64,000 nucleotides of DNA from Portunus trituberculatus (GCF_017591435.1 NC_059289.1:9237347-9301346); one strand, 5' to 3'; shown: positions 37,901-49,897, numbered from the stretch's first letter. Notes: a model not told the origin generated them from the letters alone. A program made the numbers and translations.

Positions 37901-40900
37901 AGTTGACCACCTTTTCTGTGAAATATTGCAATATCTGGTGAATCTGGCAGCCAAAATACGAGCTTGGGTAGTCTTCTATTTTATATGTTTTTACTATTTG
38001 ATATGTGTAAAATCAAAGAATACAGACACATTCTGACCCATTGTGTTCAGAAACATGCACCAAATGGCATCTTAGTTGTTGTGCATTGCTTTGTTGCATC
38101 TTTCTGAATGAGTAAAAGTCCTGGCTTGGGTTTAGAATTGTGTTGCACCACTGATGCTGCGACCTGTCACCAGTCTGTCTTCAGTCAATCTTCCAGTGGT
38201 TCATGCTTTTCTGTTATTTTTTTTTATTTATTTATTTATTTCATTGGGTAGTGTGATGTTATTGTTGTGATGTGTGGACAGCAGAGTGCAGGGCAAGTCT
38301 CCCCCAGTATCTCTCGATACTTCTCTGCCCCGTACTGGTGTGTGTCCACGGAACCTAACCCTGATCTTTACGTCTGGCCTGCTCCCCTTGGCATGGCCAG
38401 AGGCAGAGATCCAGGCTGCATGTCAGTGAGCCGCTGGGGGCCCGGGTCCAGTCATGAGTGAGGCCCCCAGCTGGCAAATTCAGTCATTCTTGTCATCTGC
38501 CTTATCGTCTTTCGCACAAAGAAGGAAATAAGTTGTGACTGGTGAGTGAGCAACGTGGAGGACACTCAGTTATCCGTCTCCCCCAGGTGGCTGATGCCAC
38601 TGTGATTGCTGAGTGCCTCAGTCCACACTCTTGGCCTGTGCAGCACAAACTGTGCCTGCTGTCTTTGTGTGCAATACTGTTTGGCCCTGGGTCAGAAGAG
38701 GTCCTGTTAGTCACTCCTGACTCCTAGGCCAAGCTTGGCACAGTCTCCTGTGCTGCATCCACCTCTGCACACCCACCACCAAGGCAGTGTTCTCCAATCA
38801 TTCTTGACTCATTACCATATCTCATAGCCCAGAAAATAATATTGGTATTGCATCAAGGCCAAAGATAGTAGATAATGTACTGGTAGAAAAGAATCAAATC
38901 TTGTAGTGTGCAGTTTTGCTGTCCCCATTGTTTGTTGTTGTGGTCAAAATCTGCATTGTTAGGTAGATAGATGTCTAATGAGCTGCTAACAAGCCAGCAC
39001 AGCCAGGAATGTTTGTTTGTTTGCAGTGCAGCAGACGGTCATGGGCAGATAACCTGCAGCCACCTAGTATGTCATTAAAGGCTCCACCCAAGTAGCTGGG
39101 CCAGTGTATTGCACCTACCACCCAGCTAGACCAGTTACACTGTTAATGATAGCCTCTCACAAGTGTACTAGCTTCTGAGAGACTACAAAAGAGACCAAGC
39201 ATCCTGGTCAGGTGAGAAGTGCTTTTTTGTTCTTTGCTGTAGTCCGACTTTTGAGTGGCTACTGCATGTTCCAAGCTGGAAATACTTATATGCACAGCAG
39301 AAGCAACTCTGTTTCTCTGCTGTTGCTCTAGTTGGCCTGCTTGATTAAAAGTGTAAGCAAGCAGTGTGCCCACCAATAATGCTATGTAGAAATCACTTTG
39401 TGTTCATTAGAATTGCAGTCAGTAACATTTACTCTACAGTGTGCAGTGGAAAGTGGCTTTCCATCACACCGTCAGAGTGGTCACTGATAGCCTGGTGAGA
39501 TTCGGAAACTGGACTAAATATTTCCTGCCACTGTTATTGAATTCTATCATCTAGAATGAAGTAATCTGTGGTAGAATTATACTCAATATGAAGGACTTTA
39601 TTAATGTCCTTTCATAAAGTCTTTGAAGATACTAATAAAGTATCTAGAATGTCTGCCTACCCTTACAATATCATATGTGACCGTCAAGAGGTGAAGAGTG
39701 TTCTATTATTATACTGCCACTCCCTCATCCTTGCCAGGTCTCAATAGAGGCAGGCACTGTAAACCAAGAGACCCTGCCCTGCTACTTCAGGCTGTGCTGC
39801 TGCCATAGGCTGAAATCTTACAGAAGTTATTGATCGTTTATCAAAATATTTGATGCAAGCTTTTATCTTAAATCTGCTTTTTATTACACTCATTCAAAGA
39901 AATTTGTGTACCCAGTCATGCCAATTGGCCATTAATACATAGAATGGACACATTTTACCTAGCTTTCAAAGTAGGGCCTTATAGCAGAGGATGCACTGTT
40001 ATAAACTTCTGTAAGCATAAAACAAGTTGTATTGGTAGCATTTCAGAGGGACAGTAGCTGCAGGGAGAAGTTGCAGGACTGAGATACCCTGTGAAACCCT
40101 GACTTACCACAGTCCGGCTTAAAGTAGGGCCCAGCGTGTTGGGCTCGACTCACCCTAGGTCGTGACTCACAGTGATTATCAGTATTCTTCCCTTCCTCAT
40201 CATCTGGGTGCTCTAGGGTAGGGCTGGTGCACAAAACAAATGCTGTGTACAAAGTATTTCACTAGGATATGTTCTTTCTGTATGCATTTGCAATCTGGTA
40301 GGATCATCATTCCTTCCCACCCTTTCTTATATTCCTCAAGTCCTATTCACCATGGTGCTTGTCTGCATACAGCACCTCTGGGGAAACATATATAACTGGA
40401 TAGAGCACCATATTCTTGAATTTATTTCTTCCCTGTTCCAATTAAGAGCACCCAGCCTATGTTGGATACACAACACCTCATCCCTATCCCTTGTAACCCC
40501 ACCCTGTAATACAATCATCCATGTTGTCATTGGTATTGTACTTAATTGCATTTTCATAACTTTAGTTTGGATCTTAAGCCAAAGAGATTGATGTTAGCTG
40601 TAGATTGATAGACATTTTAATAGATAAATGAATTGTTCCCATAACTATTCTATTTGTAAATGTTGGTCTGAAAGAAGGAGTGGATGTTGTGTGCATGTTT
40701 ACTGCTGAGCTGTGGTGAGTTGGATGGGTGTGAACAGGTTGGGTGTTGAGATGCAGGTTACAGGTGATAAGATGGAACTTGTGTCCCAGTCATACATGAG
40801 GGAACACCACCGAGCCCCAAGCAGTTTTGATTTTTGAGAATTCTGCTTCTTGCCATTTCTGCATCTCATAATTGGTGCAGAGGAGCAGATAATGTCATCC

Positions 40901-41756
40901 CATTACAGATAGCCACCCCAAGTTCTTTTCAGATCACCCCTGACCTCAGTTCAATATCTTTCCTGAGCCTGTAAGTGGCATGATTGAACCTTCAGCCTAT
41001 TTTCTTCCCTCAAGGAGCCTTGAGTCTAATGCCCAGCTTCTTCTGACATATATGATCCCCAATGTTGTCTCTTGGTGACTATGCCTGAAGGAAGGTCACC
41101 AGGAAGCACACAGCAACAGTGCTGACCTCTTCAACCCATGGACTACTGTGCCAAATTTTCTTTCACTTCAAACATCACTGTGCTCGTTTGTATAATATTC
41201 TAATTACTGTAAAATGTCAATGGGTATTTTTTGTCTCCCTAAAGAATACTTATGTCTTTCTCTCAGCTGACTGTATGAGAAGCGTGATATAAATATATTT
41301 AAGTGTTCACTTGATTATTTTATATCCTGTTGTACATTTTGTAATGAAAATGATGATTGATTGTTGTAGATACAATGAGAGCAGCCAATCTAATAAATCC
41401 CAGGAAAACAAGACTCAGTGATACCAAAATAACTAAAAGAAACAAGAGACAATGACTGAGTTAGAGGACAGACCAATCTATAGATATATTTAAGAGGTTG
41501 GAAAAAAAAAAAAAAATTGTGGATGGGATGTGAACAGGCACATTGGGTACTACCATAGTACAGACATCCCGTCACCTCTCTCAGCTGGTGTGGTTGGGGA
41601 TTGACAACGATCACCAATCAACCAGATGTAGGTACACTGTTACTGTTACTAATATCGCGAAAGAACTCTCGCCCCAACCTCCCCCTTTGAATTGTAAAAA
41701 TATTGGGACTGATTGATTGGTTGATACATTTATTGCTGCATTAATAATTGAATACA

Positions 41757-41760
<4 letters not shown>
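34986..41760. other. 6.8 kb without recognised gene or clear element
   Basis: AT-rich, apparently single-copy sequence with short (AG)n at 35310-35333. Scattered AATAAA occurrences exist but none can be assigned. Open frames here (for example 36623-36910) lack conserved features and biased composition. A segment TGATTGATTGGTTGATACATTT at 41709-41730 matches the tail-like insertion at about 49898, so it is probably another small retroposon end. Confidence 0.5.
41705..41760 (-). mobile_element. Short retroposon 3' tail with (ATCA)n end
   Basis: On the minus strand: GCAATAAATGTATCAACC then ATCA repeats. The same AATAAATGTATCAATCA end occurs at 49898-49950. The two share too little body to name the family. 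Confidence 0.45.

Positions 41761-41800
<40 letters not shown>
41761..41800. repeat. (AG)20 microsatellite
   Basis: An uninterrupted AG run next to the retroposon tail. Confidence 0.95.
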
Positions 41801-41807
<7 letters not shown>

Positions 41808-43331
41808 ATATACACACCCACACGTTCTAATAGTGTAACAGAGAGAGAGAGAGGTTGAAGGAGGTAGAATAACAGAAGGCGGCATGATGTCACAAAAGTG
41901 AAGCCAGCGAGCTATTGGTCCGCTGCTGTCCCTACACACTTACAACCAAAACATTGCCGACCACAGTGAAAATACGTGGGAATGCCCGAGTTACGCTTCT
42001 ACTTTTCTGTCTTGTGTCCATGTTTTGAGGCTGTCTACTATAAATGTGACCTTAATAGACTCGCAATAGTCTTGGCATACTGTGCCACGAAAATTTAGCC
42101 GGTAAATCATACATGTAAATGAGATAATAGTGTTTTTCAGCTTTGGTGGACATGGGTTAGAGGTGGGACGCTGTCTTTGGAGCAAAATTGATGTACGTAT
42201 TACTGAACAAGGTCATGTACACATGTGAAAATATATACATGTGCATGTAGATGCAAACATGTACATACGTAGCCTATGTGCATTTAAATGAAGGAAAAAT
42301 AAACTATCAGGTGAAAGCTGGCCTGAAGGTTGATTTTTCTTGGTATATCATCAATCACTTAACTTAAATACTCTCTCTCTCTCTCTCTCTCTAGCATTTA
42401 TTTAGAATGGTGAGTGATTTCATGTCATTGTAGGGCATTGGTAAAAACATCACTCACTGAAATTTTACTTCACTGTTTGGTGTTTGCCCTGTAATGAAAT
42501 ATTAAAAGATAAAAAGTAATCTTTTGCCATAATTTCTTCCAGAAACGGCCTGCTATATTTCTTTCAATATTGTAGATATTTCGTATTAACAGCGTTAGTA
42601 ACAGGTCTACATGATAAGGAATAATGTGCTTTACAAAAGTTATAAGTGTATAAGTTGCGCTCGTAAGCTCCGCCCACCGCCCTATAAGCTCCGCCCACTG
42701 GCTTCACTTTTTTATTTATTTTTTATTTATTTATTTTTTTATTTTAGTACAGGGGGTAGGCGCTTGTCGTCCCCTTCAATATAACCTCCTTGGTTCTTTA
42801 GGTATATTGGTAACAGTGTATCTTGCTGAGATCTACCACTGGCAACTCCCAACCCGCGCAGCTGTTAGGTAGGTTTACTATTTATGATGGTGCCCTACGT
42901 ATTAAAAATTCACCCTGGTATTTTGTCAAAAGTACTCATATATCAAGAATAGAGGCGATAGAAATGGAGAATAATGAAAATGTCATAATCTGCCTTTCAG
43001 ATACTTTTTTTTTCTTTTTTCCTCCACAGGATATGCTAAGTAGCAAACACACGCTATAAAACTACTATATAGTAGATACAATTTAATATTTACTGCTTAG
43101 CCAAATAACCATAGAAAAAAGATATCACAATAACCAAAAAATTGATATGTGAAATTTCTGTAAGTAAAGTATCTCATTAATAATAGATGTATTAATAGAT
43201 AGTTATCATAAACATTTATACTAGACATGCACGTACTCCCATCACACACACACACACACACACACTGGTGGTGGTGAATTTTGGTATTGCATAATTGCTG
43301 TCTGGTTGGTTGCTCAGTCTTGTGGTAGTGG
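41801..43331. other. 1.5 kb without recognised gene
   Basis: Holds a (CT)11 run (42371-42392), two copies of TAAGCTCCGCCCAC (42664-42677 and 42685-42698), a T-rich stretch, and a (CA)n run at about 43244-43264. No coding signal. Confidence 0.5.
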
Positions 43332-43375
43332 TGGTGGACTGATGGTTGTGCTATAGCACAACCATCAGTCCACCA
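43332..43375. repeat. 44 bp perfect palindrome
   Basis: The arms TGGTGGACTGATGGTTGTGC and GCACAACCATCAGTCCACCA meet at a central TATA, giving 44 bp that equal their own reverse complement. It overlaps a second palindrome by 4 bp. Confidence 0.95.
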
Positions 43376-43393
43376 AATACTATAGTATTTGGT
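43372..43393. repeat. 22 bp perfect palindrome
   Basis: ACCAAATAC, TATA, GTATTTGGT: 22 bp equal to their own reverse complement, again with a TATA centre. Confidence 0.95.
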
Positions 43394-43863
43394 TTTACCG
43401 GTTGCTCAGCAGACAGTCATGGTGGTGGTGGTGTTTTGGTATTAATGCTCAGTCTTGTCACACACCCAGACACAATCCTACACAGCCGTGCATGCCCCAA
43501 AACACTTTTATATACGCAAAACACACACACACTCCGCGCTCCATGGAGAGCGGACGTGCCTCCTGCTCAGAGTGGCATCTAACTAACACTCCACACGCTA
43601 AGCAATGTGCTTGGAGTGAGAACTGGTACTAAAGGGCGACCAGAGCGAGCGAACGAGTGTACAGAGTGAACGTAGCCTGGTGGCGTGTACATAAGAGTGA
43701 TCGGAGGTGTGGAAACCTCTGCACTCCAAACGACAGAGCGGGAACCACACAAAGGCCAGTCAAACAGCCGCCAACGCATCCCACCACACACACGTAGCTA
43801 CCAGGCCTGGCCCCCAGTGCACACCACCACACACCCACATGCTCCCAGGAAGAGTGAAATAAA

Positions 43864-44535
43864 ATGGATAGACCGGTAAGAAATAAGTTAACAAATGCAA
43901 AATATGCCGATGAGGCCCAGGGAGCAAAACGGAAAGTGGCCAGTCAAAACATGAGTCCATCTTCAACAGGAGCAACAATGCAAGGTAGACTGGTAATGTT
44001 GGAGAAGAGATTTGAGGAGTTGGTGAAGGAATTAAAAGTTCAGAGGAGTGAGGAGAAGCAGGATAGAGAATTCCGCAAGGCTTTGAAGGAAAGAGTTAAG
44101 AGACTGGAGGAAAATGAAAAACGATTGGTGGATGAGAATGCACACTTGAGAGTGGAGGTTGAAAAATACAAGCGACGGTTGGAGGAGAAAATGGAGAGTA
44201 GTAAAGGAGAAAGATGACTTTAAGGAAATGATCAGTGAGCAGAATGAAAGGTTTGAAAGGGAGTGGGAACTGAAGAAAACACAATGGACTGAGTCGAGGG
44301 AAGCAGAGATGGTTGGATTGCAAGAAATAATTAAAGATCAGTTGACGGAAAACAAAAAAGAAAGGTCTAAGGAACTGGTTAATGTTATGAAGAATAAGGA
44401 AACATTGATAAGAGAAATAGCAGAAAAGAAGAAGTGTGTGTTAATATTTGGGATGAAAGAACAAAATATAACATATAAGCCTAAGAGAATTAAGGACGAA
44501 TTAAAAACGGTAAGAGATCTCTTCAAAAATCTAAA
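43864..44535 (+). pseudogene. LINE H ORF1, N-terminal part
   Basis: It starts MDRPVRNKLTNAKYADEAQG; then GATMQGRLVMLEKRFEELVK opens a long coiled coil that continues, after a frame change near 44190, in 44159-44535 (RFEREWELKKTQWTESREAE). A MITE interrupts it at 44539. This is the LINE RNA-binding protein by position. A small basic N-terminus and heptads are all that can be recognised. Confidence 0.75.
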
Positions 44536-44538
44536 GGC

Positions 44539-44959
44539 GGTGTCACACTAGCACTTTTTCCGTCGATTAATGCGATTTCCGTCGATTTTTCAACGTTCCG
44601 CATGAACTTATCGCATGAATTTGTCAGACGATAGGGATCGTTTCTGTCTGCAAATTTTCCGCCTTTGTTTACATACCAAGACTTGCCGCGTCTCCTCAAC
44701 CTGCTTCTACGTGCATTGGTTCTACCACTAACCATGAACGCATCCATGCACGCTTTTTGGCTTGTTTAGCTCATCTAAATTTCGTAATACACAGTATTAC
44801 GTTCAGAGCAGCGTATCTTTGCCGCACCGTGGCCTCCATGTTTGTGTTTACATTGTGTTGGCGGGAAGTGACGACGAAACACCGTTTGTGTGTGACAGGC
44901 CGCACCAAAAATATTGTCGATTTTCTGAAAAACGACGGAAAAAGTGCTAGTGTGACACC
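44539..44959. mobile_element. 421 bp MITE with 27 bp perfect terminal inverted repeats
   Basis: The first and last 27 bp are perfect inverted copies (GGTGTCACACTAGCACTTTT and seven more bases). It lies in LINE H ORF1. LINE I shows the uninterrupted sequence, from which about 20 bp (TGATGATGAAAAAAAAGACC region) are lost at the insertion. No clear target duplication and no transposase, so the superfamily is uncertain. Confidence 0.8.
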
Positions 44960-44970
44960 TACAAGAAGAA

Positions 44971-45312
44971 GTGCAAGAGATCCATAGACTGGGTCCGTAT
45001 AAGGAAGGAGTAAGGAGACCAATTAAAGTAGTACTGAAGTCACAACAATTTGCGGAGGATATCTTATATAGAACATCAAAATTAAGAGAGGTAGAAGGTT
45101 GTAAAGAGGTGTACGTAAGAAAAAATAGAAATGAGGAAGAGAGGAGAAGATATAAGGAATTGTTGGAAGAGGTGAGAAGGAAAAATGATGAACGGTCTGA
45201 AGAGGAAAAAGAAAAGTTTTTTTGGAGAGTTATAGGAGAGAGAGTCAGAAAGTGGTATGTGGAGAGAAGGAATGCGGAGGAACCCCTAGTGGGAGCAGTG
45301 GGTGGACCGTAA
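44971..45312 (+). pseudogene. LINE H ORF1, C-terminal block
   Basis: 113 codons: HRLGPYKEGVRRPIKVVLKS, LREVEGCKEVYVRKNRNEEE, ERSEEEKEKFFWRVIGERVR and RKWYVERRNAEEP, ending VGGP and TAA. The TAA overlaps the ORF2 ATG as TAATG. The RLGPY...RPIKV block is the most conserved part of ORF1 across all three families. Confidence 0.8.
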
Positions 45313-45314
45313 TG
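45310..45314 (+). promoter_or_regulatory. TAATG stop-start overlap between ORF1 and ORF2 (LINE H)
   Basis: The ORF1 stop TAA (45310-45312) shares its last A with the ORF2 start ATG (45312-45314, MYTNIDGILSS). Overlapping UAAUG is known to couple translation by termination-reinitiation in the SART1 LINE. The same pentamer is kept in LINE I. Confidence 0.8.
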
Positions 45315-48116
45315 TATACTAATATAGATGGGATACTGTCAAGTAGATTGGAATTGCAAGACTATATGATGGTGGAGAAGCCTGATATAGTGTGTTTGAC
45401 TGAGACAAAATTACATGAAAAAACAAAGGTAAATTTGGATAATAAATATAATATATGGAGAAAGGATAGGGTAAAGGTGGAGGAGGAGTTATGATTATGA
45501 CGAAGAAGGAGATAAATGTGGATAAGGTTTGGTATGGGAAGAACAACGTAGAAGTGATAAGCATAAGGTTAAAAAGTGATGGAAAAGAATTACTAATCAT
45601 GGTGACTTATGTACCTCCTAAAACAAATTCTTGGACATTAAGGGAATACGACAATATGATCAAGGATACTTTACAGAGTTTGGAAAGTGTATTAACTGGA
45701 AAAGGAAAGGTGATACTAGTAGGAGGTTTTAATTGTAAGGAGGTGGATTAGGAAAATCTAGTAAGTGGTGTTGGAGAGGAAGCATGGGGAGAGAGATTCC
45801 TTAATCTAATGATGGAAAATATGATGGAACAGAGAGTGAAAGAAAATACTAGATATAGAGGAGATGATGAACCGGCTAGACTGGATTTGGTGTTAACACG
45901 AGGTGTACCTATGTGGGGATATACAATACAAATGTCCATTGGGGAAGAGTGATCATGTGGTTATGGAAATGCAGATGGCAATAACATAGCGAAGGAAAGA
46001 TGAGACATACAGGAGTGGTAGATTGAATTATAGAAAGATGGACACAGAAAGTTTGAAAAATTATTTTAGAACATTAGATTGGGAGGAGATGTTACAAATC
46101 AGAGAAGTGCAAAAAAAATATGAGATTTTTATGAAATATTATAAAGAAGGAATTATGATATTTGTACCAAAGTATAAACCGAGAGAGGAAGGAAGAAAGG
46201 ATTAGTTTAATGCAACTTGTGTTAAGGCTAAGGAAAAGAGAGATGTGGCTTGGAAAAGATGGAAAAAGAACAGGAACATACTAAATAAGGAGAATTATAG
46301 TGGCGAGAAATGAGTATGTGAGGGTAAGGAGGGAGGAAGAAAGAAAATTTGAAAAAGATATTGTAGACAAGAGTAATGAACATCCAAAATTGTTTTACAG
46401 GTTCATAAATGGTAAACTTAAAAAGACAGAGTCCATTGAATGGTTAAAAGGAGAGCAAGGGATAGTAGATGACCCTAAAAATATCGCGGAATTCCTAAAT
46501 AATAGGTTTCAACAAGTGTTTACTAAAGAAGCAATGTTTGTAAAGCCTCAGAATGTAGAAAGAAATGTGCACATGGATGACATTAAGATACCTAAAAAGG
46601 AGTTATATAAAATGTTGGAGGAACTTAAAAATGATAAAGTGATGGGACCAGATGAAGTTTCAGGCAAATTATTGAAGGAATGTAGAGAAGAATTGATAGA
46701 TCCATTATATGATATTATAAGGTGCTCATTAGAAACCGGGGAAGTACCGGTAGAGTGGAAAAGAGCTGAAGTGGTGCCCATTTATAAGGGAGGCAGTAAG
46801 GAGGAGCCTCTTAACTATAGACCTGTGTCTTTAACAAGTGTGGTCGGTAAGATTTGTGAGAGGGTGATAAAGAAATATTGGATACGGTTCCTGGAGGATC
46901 ATAAGTTATTATCGGATCATCAATTTGGCTTTAGGAAAGGGAGGTCATGTGTAACAAATCTACTGAGCTTTTATTCAAGAGTGGTTGACAAAATACAAGA
47001 GAGAGAGGGATGGATGGACTGTGTATATTTGGATTTAAAAAAGCTTTTGACAATGTACCGCACATGAGACTGCTATGGAAATTAGAGATTTATGGAGGAC
47101 TGAAGGGAAAAGTGTTAAAGTGGATAGAAAACTACTTGAGATGGAGGGAGATGAGAACGGTAATAAGGGATGCAAAGTCGGACTGGTTGGTGGTGGAGAG
47201 TGGAGTCCCACAAGGCTCAGTGCTGGCACCAATACTTTTCCTTGTCTTTATTAATGATATGCCAGAGGGAGTAAACAGTTATATTTATTTGTTTGCGGAT
47301 GATGCGAAGTTGTGTAGGTGTGTGAAGAGTGAAGAAGATTGTGAAATTTTACAGGCAGATATGGATAGGATTTGGGAGTAGAGCAAGAGGTGGGAGACGG
47401 AATTTAATCTAAGCAAAAGTCATGTGATGGAGATGGGGAAGAGTGGAAGACGGCCAAGAGGGTTATATAAGATGGGTGAAGGAGTAGTGTTGAAAAAGGT
47501 GGAAAAGGAAAAGGATTTGGGAGTGATAATACAAGACCATGGGCAGTTTGAGGCTCATATTGACAAGATGTTTGGAGAAACATATAATTTGATTAGAAAT
47601 ATTGGATTAGCCTTTCATTATATGGATAAAGATATGATGAAGAAATTAATTAGTACGGTAATTAGACCAAGATTGGAATATGCTGGGGTGGTTTGGTCCC
47701 CTTATAAAAAGAAACATATAAGGAAGTTGGAGAGATTGCAGAGAATGGCAACAAAAATGGTTCCGGAATTGGCAGAAATGACCTATGAGGAGAGATTAAA
47801 AGAAATGAATTTGCTTACCTTGGAACAAAGAAGAGAAAGAGCAGATTTAATACAGGTTTATAAACTGTTGAACGGTCTGGATGAAGTGGATAATGAGCAA
47901 ATGATGTTGAGAGAGGAAAATTTAGATAGAACTACGAGATCGCATAATAAAAAGATAGCCAAGGGAATATGCTTGAAGGATGTGAAGAAATATAGTTTCC
48001 CACAAAGATGTGTGGAGGTGTGGAATAGTTTGAGTGAGGAGGTGGTGTCAGCGAGGAGTGTGCATAGTTTTAAAGGAAGGTTGGATGTGTGTAGATATGG
48101 AGACAGGGCCACATGA
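45312..48116 (+). pseudogene. LINE H ORF2: endonuclease and reverse transcriptase
   Basis: Endonuclease: MYTNIDGILSSRLELQDYMM, CLTETKLHEK, TYVPPKTNSWTLREYDNM, GGFNCKEVD (GDFN mutated) followed by a stop, then CPLGKSDHV in a shifted frame. RT: GPDEVSGKLLKE, VEWKRAEVVPIYKG, NYRPVSLTSVVGK, QFGFRKGRSCVTNL, a frame change in the KAFD motif, PQGSVLAPILF, LFADDAKLC (intact). The C-terminal block 47424-48116 is open (RRPRGLYKMGEGVVLKKVE to DVCRYGDRAT). At least five breaks are visible. Confidence 0.85.
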
Positions 48117-48168
48117 GTATGATACCCAGGCCCTGTAAAATTACAACTAGGTGAATACAACTAGGTGA

Positions 48169-48170
<2 letters not shown>

Positions 48171-48232
<62 letters not shown>
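48171..48232. repeat. (AC)31 between LINE H tail and LINE J
   Basis: It runs from the H tail GTGAATAC directly into family 1 RT sequence (GATGCGAAACTGTGC). Confidence 0.95.
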
Positions 48233-48234
<2 letters not shown>

Positions 48235-48477
48235 TGCGAAACTGTGCAGAGTCATAAAACAAAAAGGATTGTGAAATACTGCAGGAAGACTTAAACAAGA
48301 TCTGAAAATGGAGTAAAAAATGGGAGATGGAATTCAATGTGGACCAAAGCCATGTCATGGAAAAGGGAAAAAAGTGAAAGACGACCAGTGGGAATCTATA
48401 AGATGGGAGATGGAGTAGAACTAGAAAAAGTAGATAAGGAAAAGGACTTGGGAGTGACGATGGAAAAAAACAATCAG
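48233..48477 (+). mobile_element. LINE J: short family 1 CR1-like fragment
   Basis: 245 bp of RT sequence starting at the catalytic box (DDAKLC region) and continuing KWEMEFNVD, ERRPVGIYKMGDGVELEKV and KEKDLGVTME. It breaks off inside the segment that reads NNQPGSH in F. It is truncated at both ends; the 5' end is against (AC)31, so it is another stacked copy. Confidence 0.8.
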
Positions 48478-48558
48478 GCACTGTCCCCGAGAAGCCGTCC
48501 CGTGCGCTCGCCTCCATTCCCGACTCCCCCTTCGCAGTTACTCCACCCAGCTGATTTG

Positions 48559-48670
48559 ATGTCTTTTAGTCCTTGGCAGTGTAATAAAAAGTGTTGTAGT
48601 GTTTCACTTTCTCCTTCCTGGCAGATGTCACACTTTTCCTCCCTTCCACTAAACCTCTTCCTCCAGTTTA
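48559..48670 (-). mobile_element. Inverted 112 bp fragment of LINE K
   Basis: Reverse complement of 49957-50068, with about one mismatch in the stretch compared. On the minus strand it encodes the CDICQEGESETLQHFLLHCQ zinc-knuckle-like end of LINE K. It sits directly before the plus-strand start of K. Confidence 0.85.
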
Positions 48671-48764
48671 TTGTAAAGAATTAGTTCGGAAACAGGAACT
48701 AGTAATTACAGCTATAGATTTTGAAAAAGCCTTTGATTCCGTAAACAGAAAAGAGTTAATAAAG

Positions 48765-49406
48765 GTGTTAAAATACTATGAATGCAACCCCAAGATAATA
48801 GACACTATAGTAACACTATACACAAATGACAAAACACGGATGTTCTTGGGCCAGAGGAAAGTTGGGGATGTCACAGTAAGCAGTGGCATACGACAAGGGT
48901 GTACAGGATCCCTTCCCCACTGCTCTTTGCTACTTGTTAATCATATTATTAAAAAGATAAATGAAAGCCACATGGGATTTAAAAACAGTAAACTATACAT
49001 TCCAGTATTGTTCTATGCAGATGACGAGCTTCTATTATCAAACAACAGGAAAGAAATGGAGCAGATGATAACTTTAGTGACAGAGATTTCAGCTGAATGT
49101 GGGCTGAACATCAATATACAAAAGAGCCAATGTTTGATTATAAATAGAAAAGAACCTAAACCAGAAAAAATAAAGGATATTGAGGTAGTAAAAGAAATTA
49201 AATATCTAGGAATAAGGATTACAGAAGAAAGAAAGCATATGAAGAAATATAAAGAAATGAAAATTGAATTGGCAAGAAAAATGTCAAACATAGCTTTTTC
49301 AGTGGCGGCAAGATCATGTAATAAAATCTTAATAGGAAAAAACATACTGGAAGAGTGTAGTGTTGCCAAGTGTACTCACAGGAAGAGCAGTAGTGGACTG
49401 GAATAA
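48765..49406 (+). pseudogene. LINE K reverse transcriptase
   Basis: 213 codons: VSSGIRQGCTGSLPH, YIPVLFYADDELLLSNNRKE (FYADD catalytic box), CGLNINIQKSQCLIINRKEP and EIKYLGIRITEERK. The N-terminal RT motifs are missing through truncation; KAFDSVNRKEL is encoded just upstream in the same region. It ends in a frame change near 49400 and continues in 49360-49737. Confidence 0.78.
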
Positions 49407-49737
49407 AACAAAACTGGAACAACTACAAAGAATAGAAAATAAAGTTTGGAAACATATTTTAGGAGCACCAAATTATGTGGCAGTAGAGGCATTACGAGAA
49501 GTAGGAAGTGCCACCATGGAAGAAAGAGATATAAAAATTAAATTATGCTACGCAAAACATGTATTGAAAGGGAATAATGATTTATTAAGGGAAATAATAC
49601 AAGAAATGAAGGAAAATAGTAAAGGAAGTCAGTGGCTTAGAATAATAAGAGGGTATATGAAACAAGTCAACATAAACAATATGGAAGAATTAAATCAAAT
49701 GACTGAAGAGAACATGAAGGAGAGAGTAAGGATATGA
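49360..49737 (+). pseudogene. LINE K C-terminal region
   Basis: 125 codons: WNKTKLEQLQRIENKVWKHI, LGAPNYVAVEALREVGSATM and EERDIKIKLCYAKHVLKGNN. This LEQLQRxxxK...LGAP...LRxExG pattern is the usual post-RT region of several LINE clades. A stop at 49735 and the (TGAT)n insertion follow. Confidence 0.7.
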
Positions 49738-49897
49738 TATGGGGAGGAAGGAAATGGAGGGCAGGAATGGAAGGAAAATCAACGTTGAATATGAACTTTT
49801 TGAATAAAAAAGAAATCAAGGAAGAAAACATATATGATAATACATTTAAATCTAAATTATTGTATAGGTGCCGAACTAATTATTTACAACTAAACTG

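Larger units (their letters stand above)
43546..48170 (+). mobile_element. LINE H: CR1-like family 3, nearly full length
   Basis: It starts GAGAGCGGACGTGCCTCC, exactly as LINE I does. It has a 5' UTR of about 320 bp, ORF1 (interrupted by a MITE at 44539-44959), a TAATG stop-start overlap, endonuclease, RT with intact FADD, and a tail with two AACTAGGTGAATAC units running into (AC)31. The GDFN motif reads GGFN and stops and frameshifts are present, so it is inactive. It matches LINE I along its whole length. Confidence 0.9.

Noticed and set aside
41388..41400. AATAAA as the PKC polyadenylation signal
   Set aside because: AATAAA occurs by chance many times in this AT-rich stretch; nothing ties this one, 8.4 kb from the stop, to the gene.
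43346..43978. Several overlapping open frames before LINE H
   Set aside because: They lie in the palindrome region and the LINE 5' UTR, the corresponding region of LINE I does not keep equivalent frames, and the compositions look non-coding.
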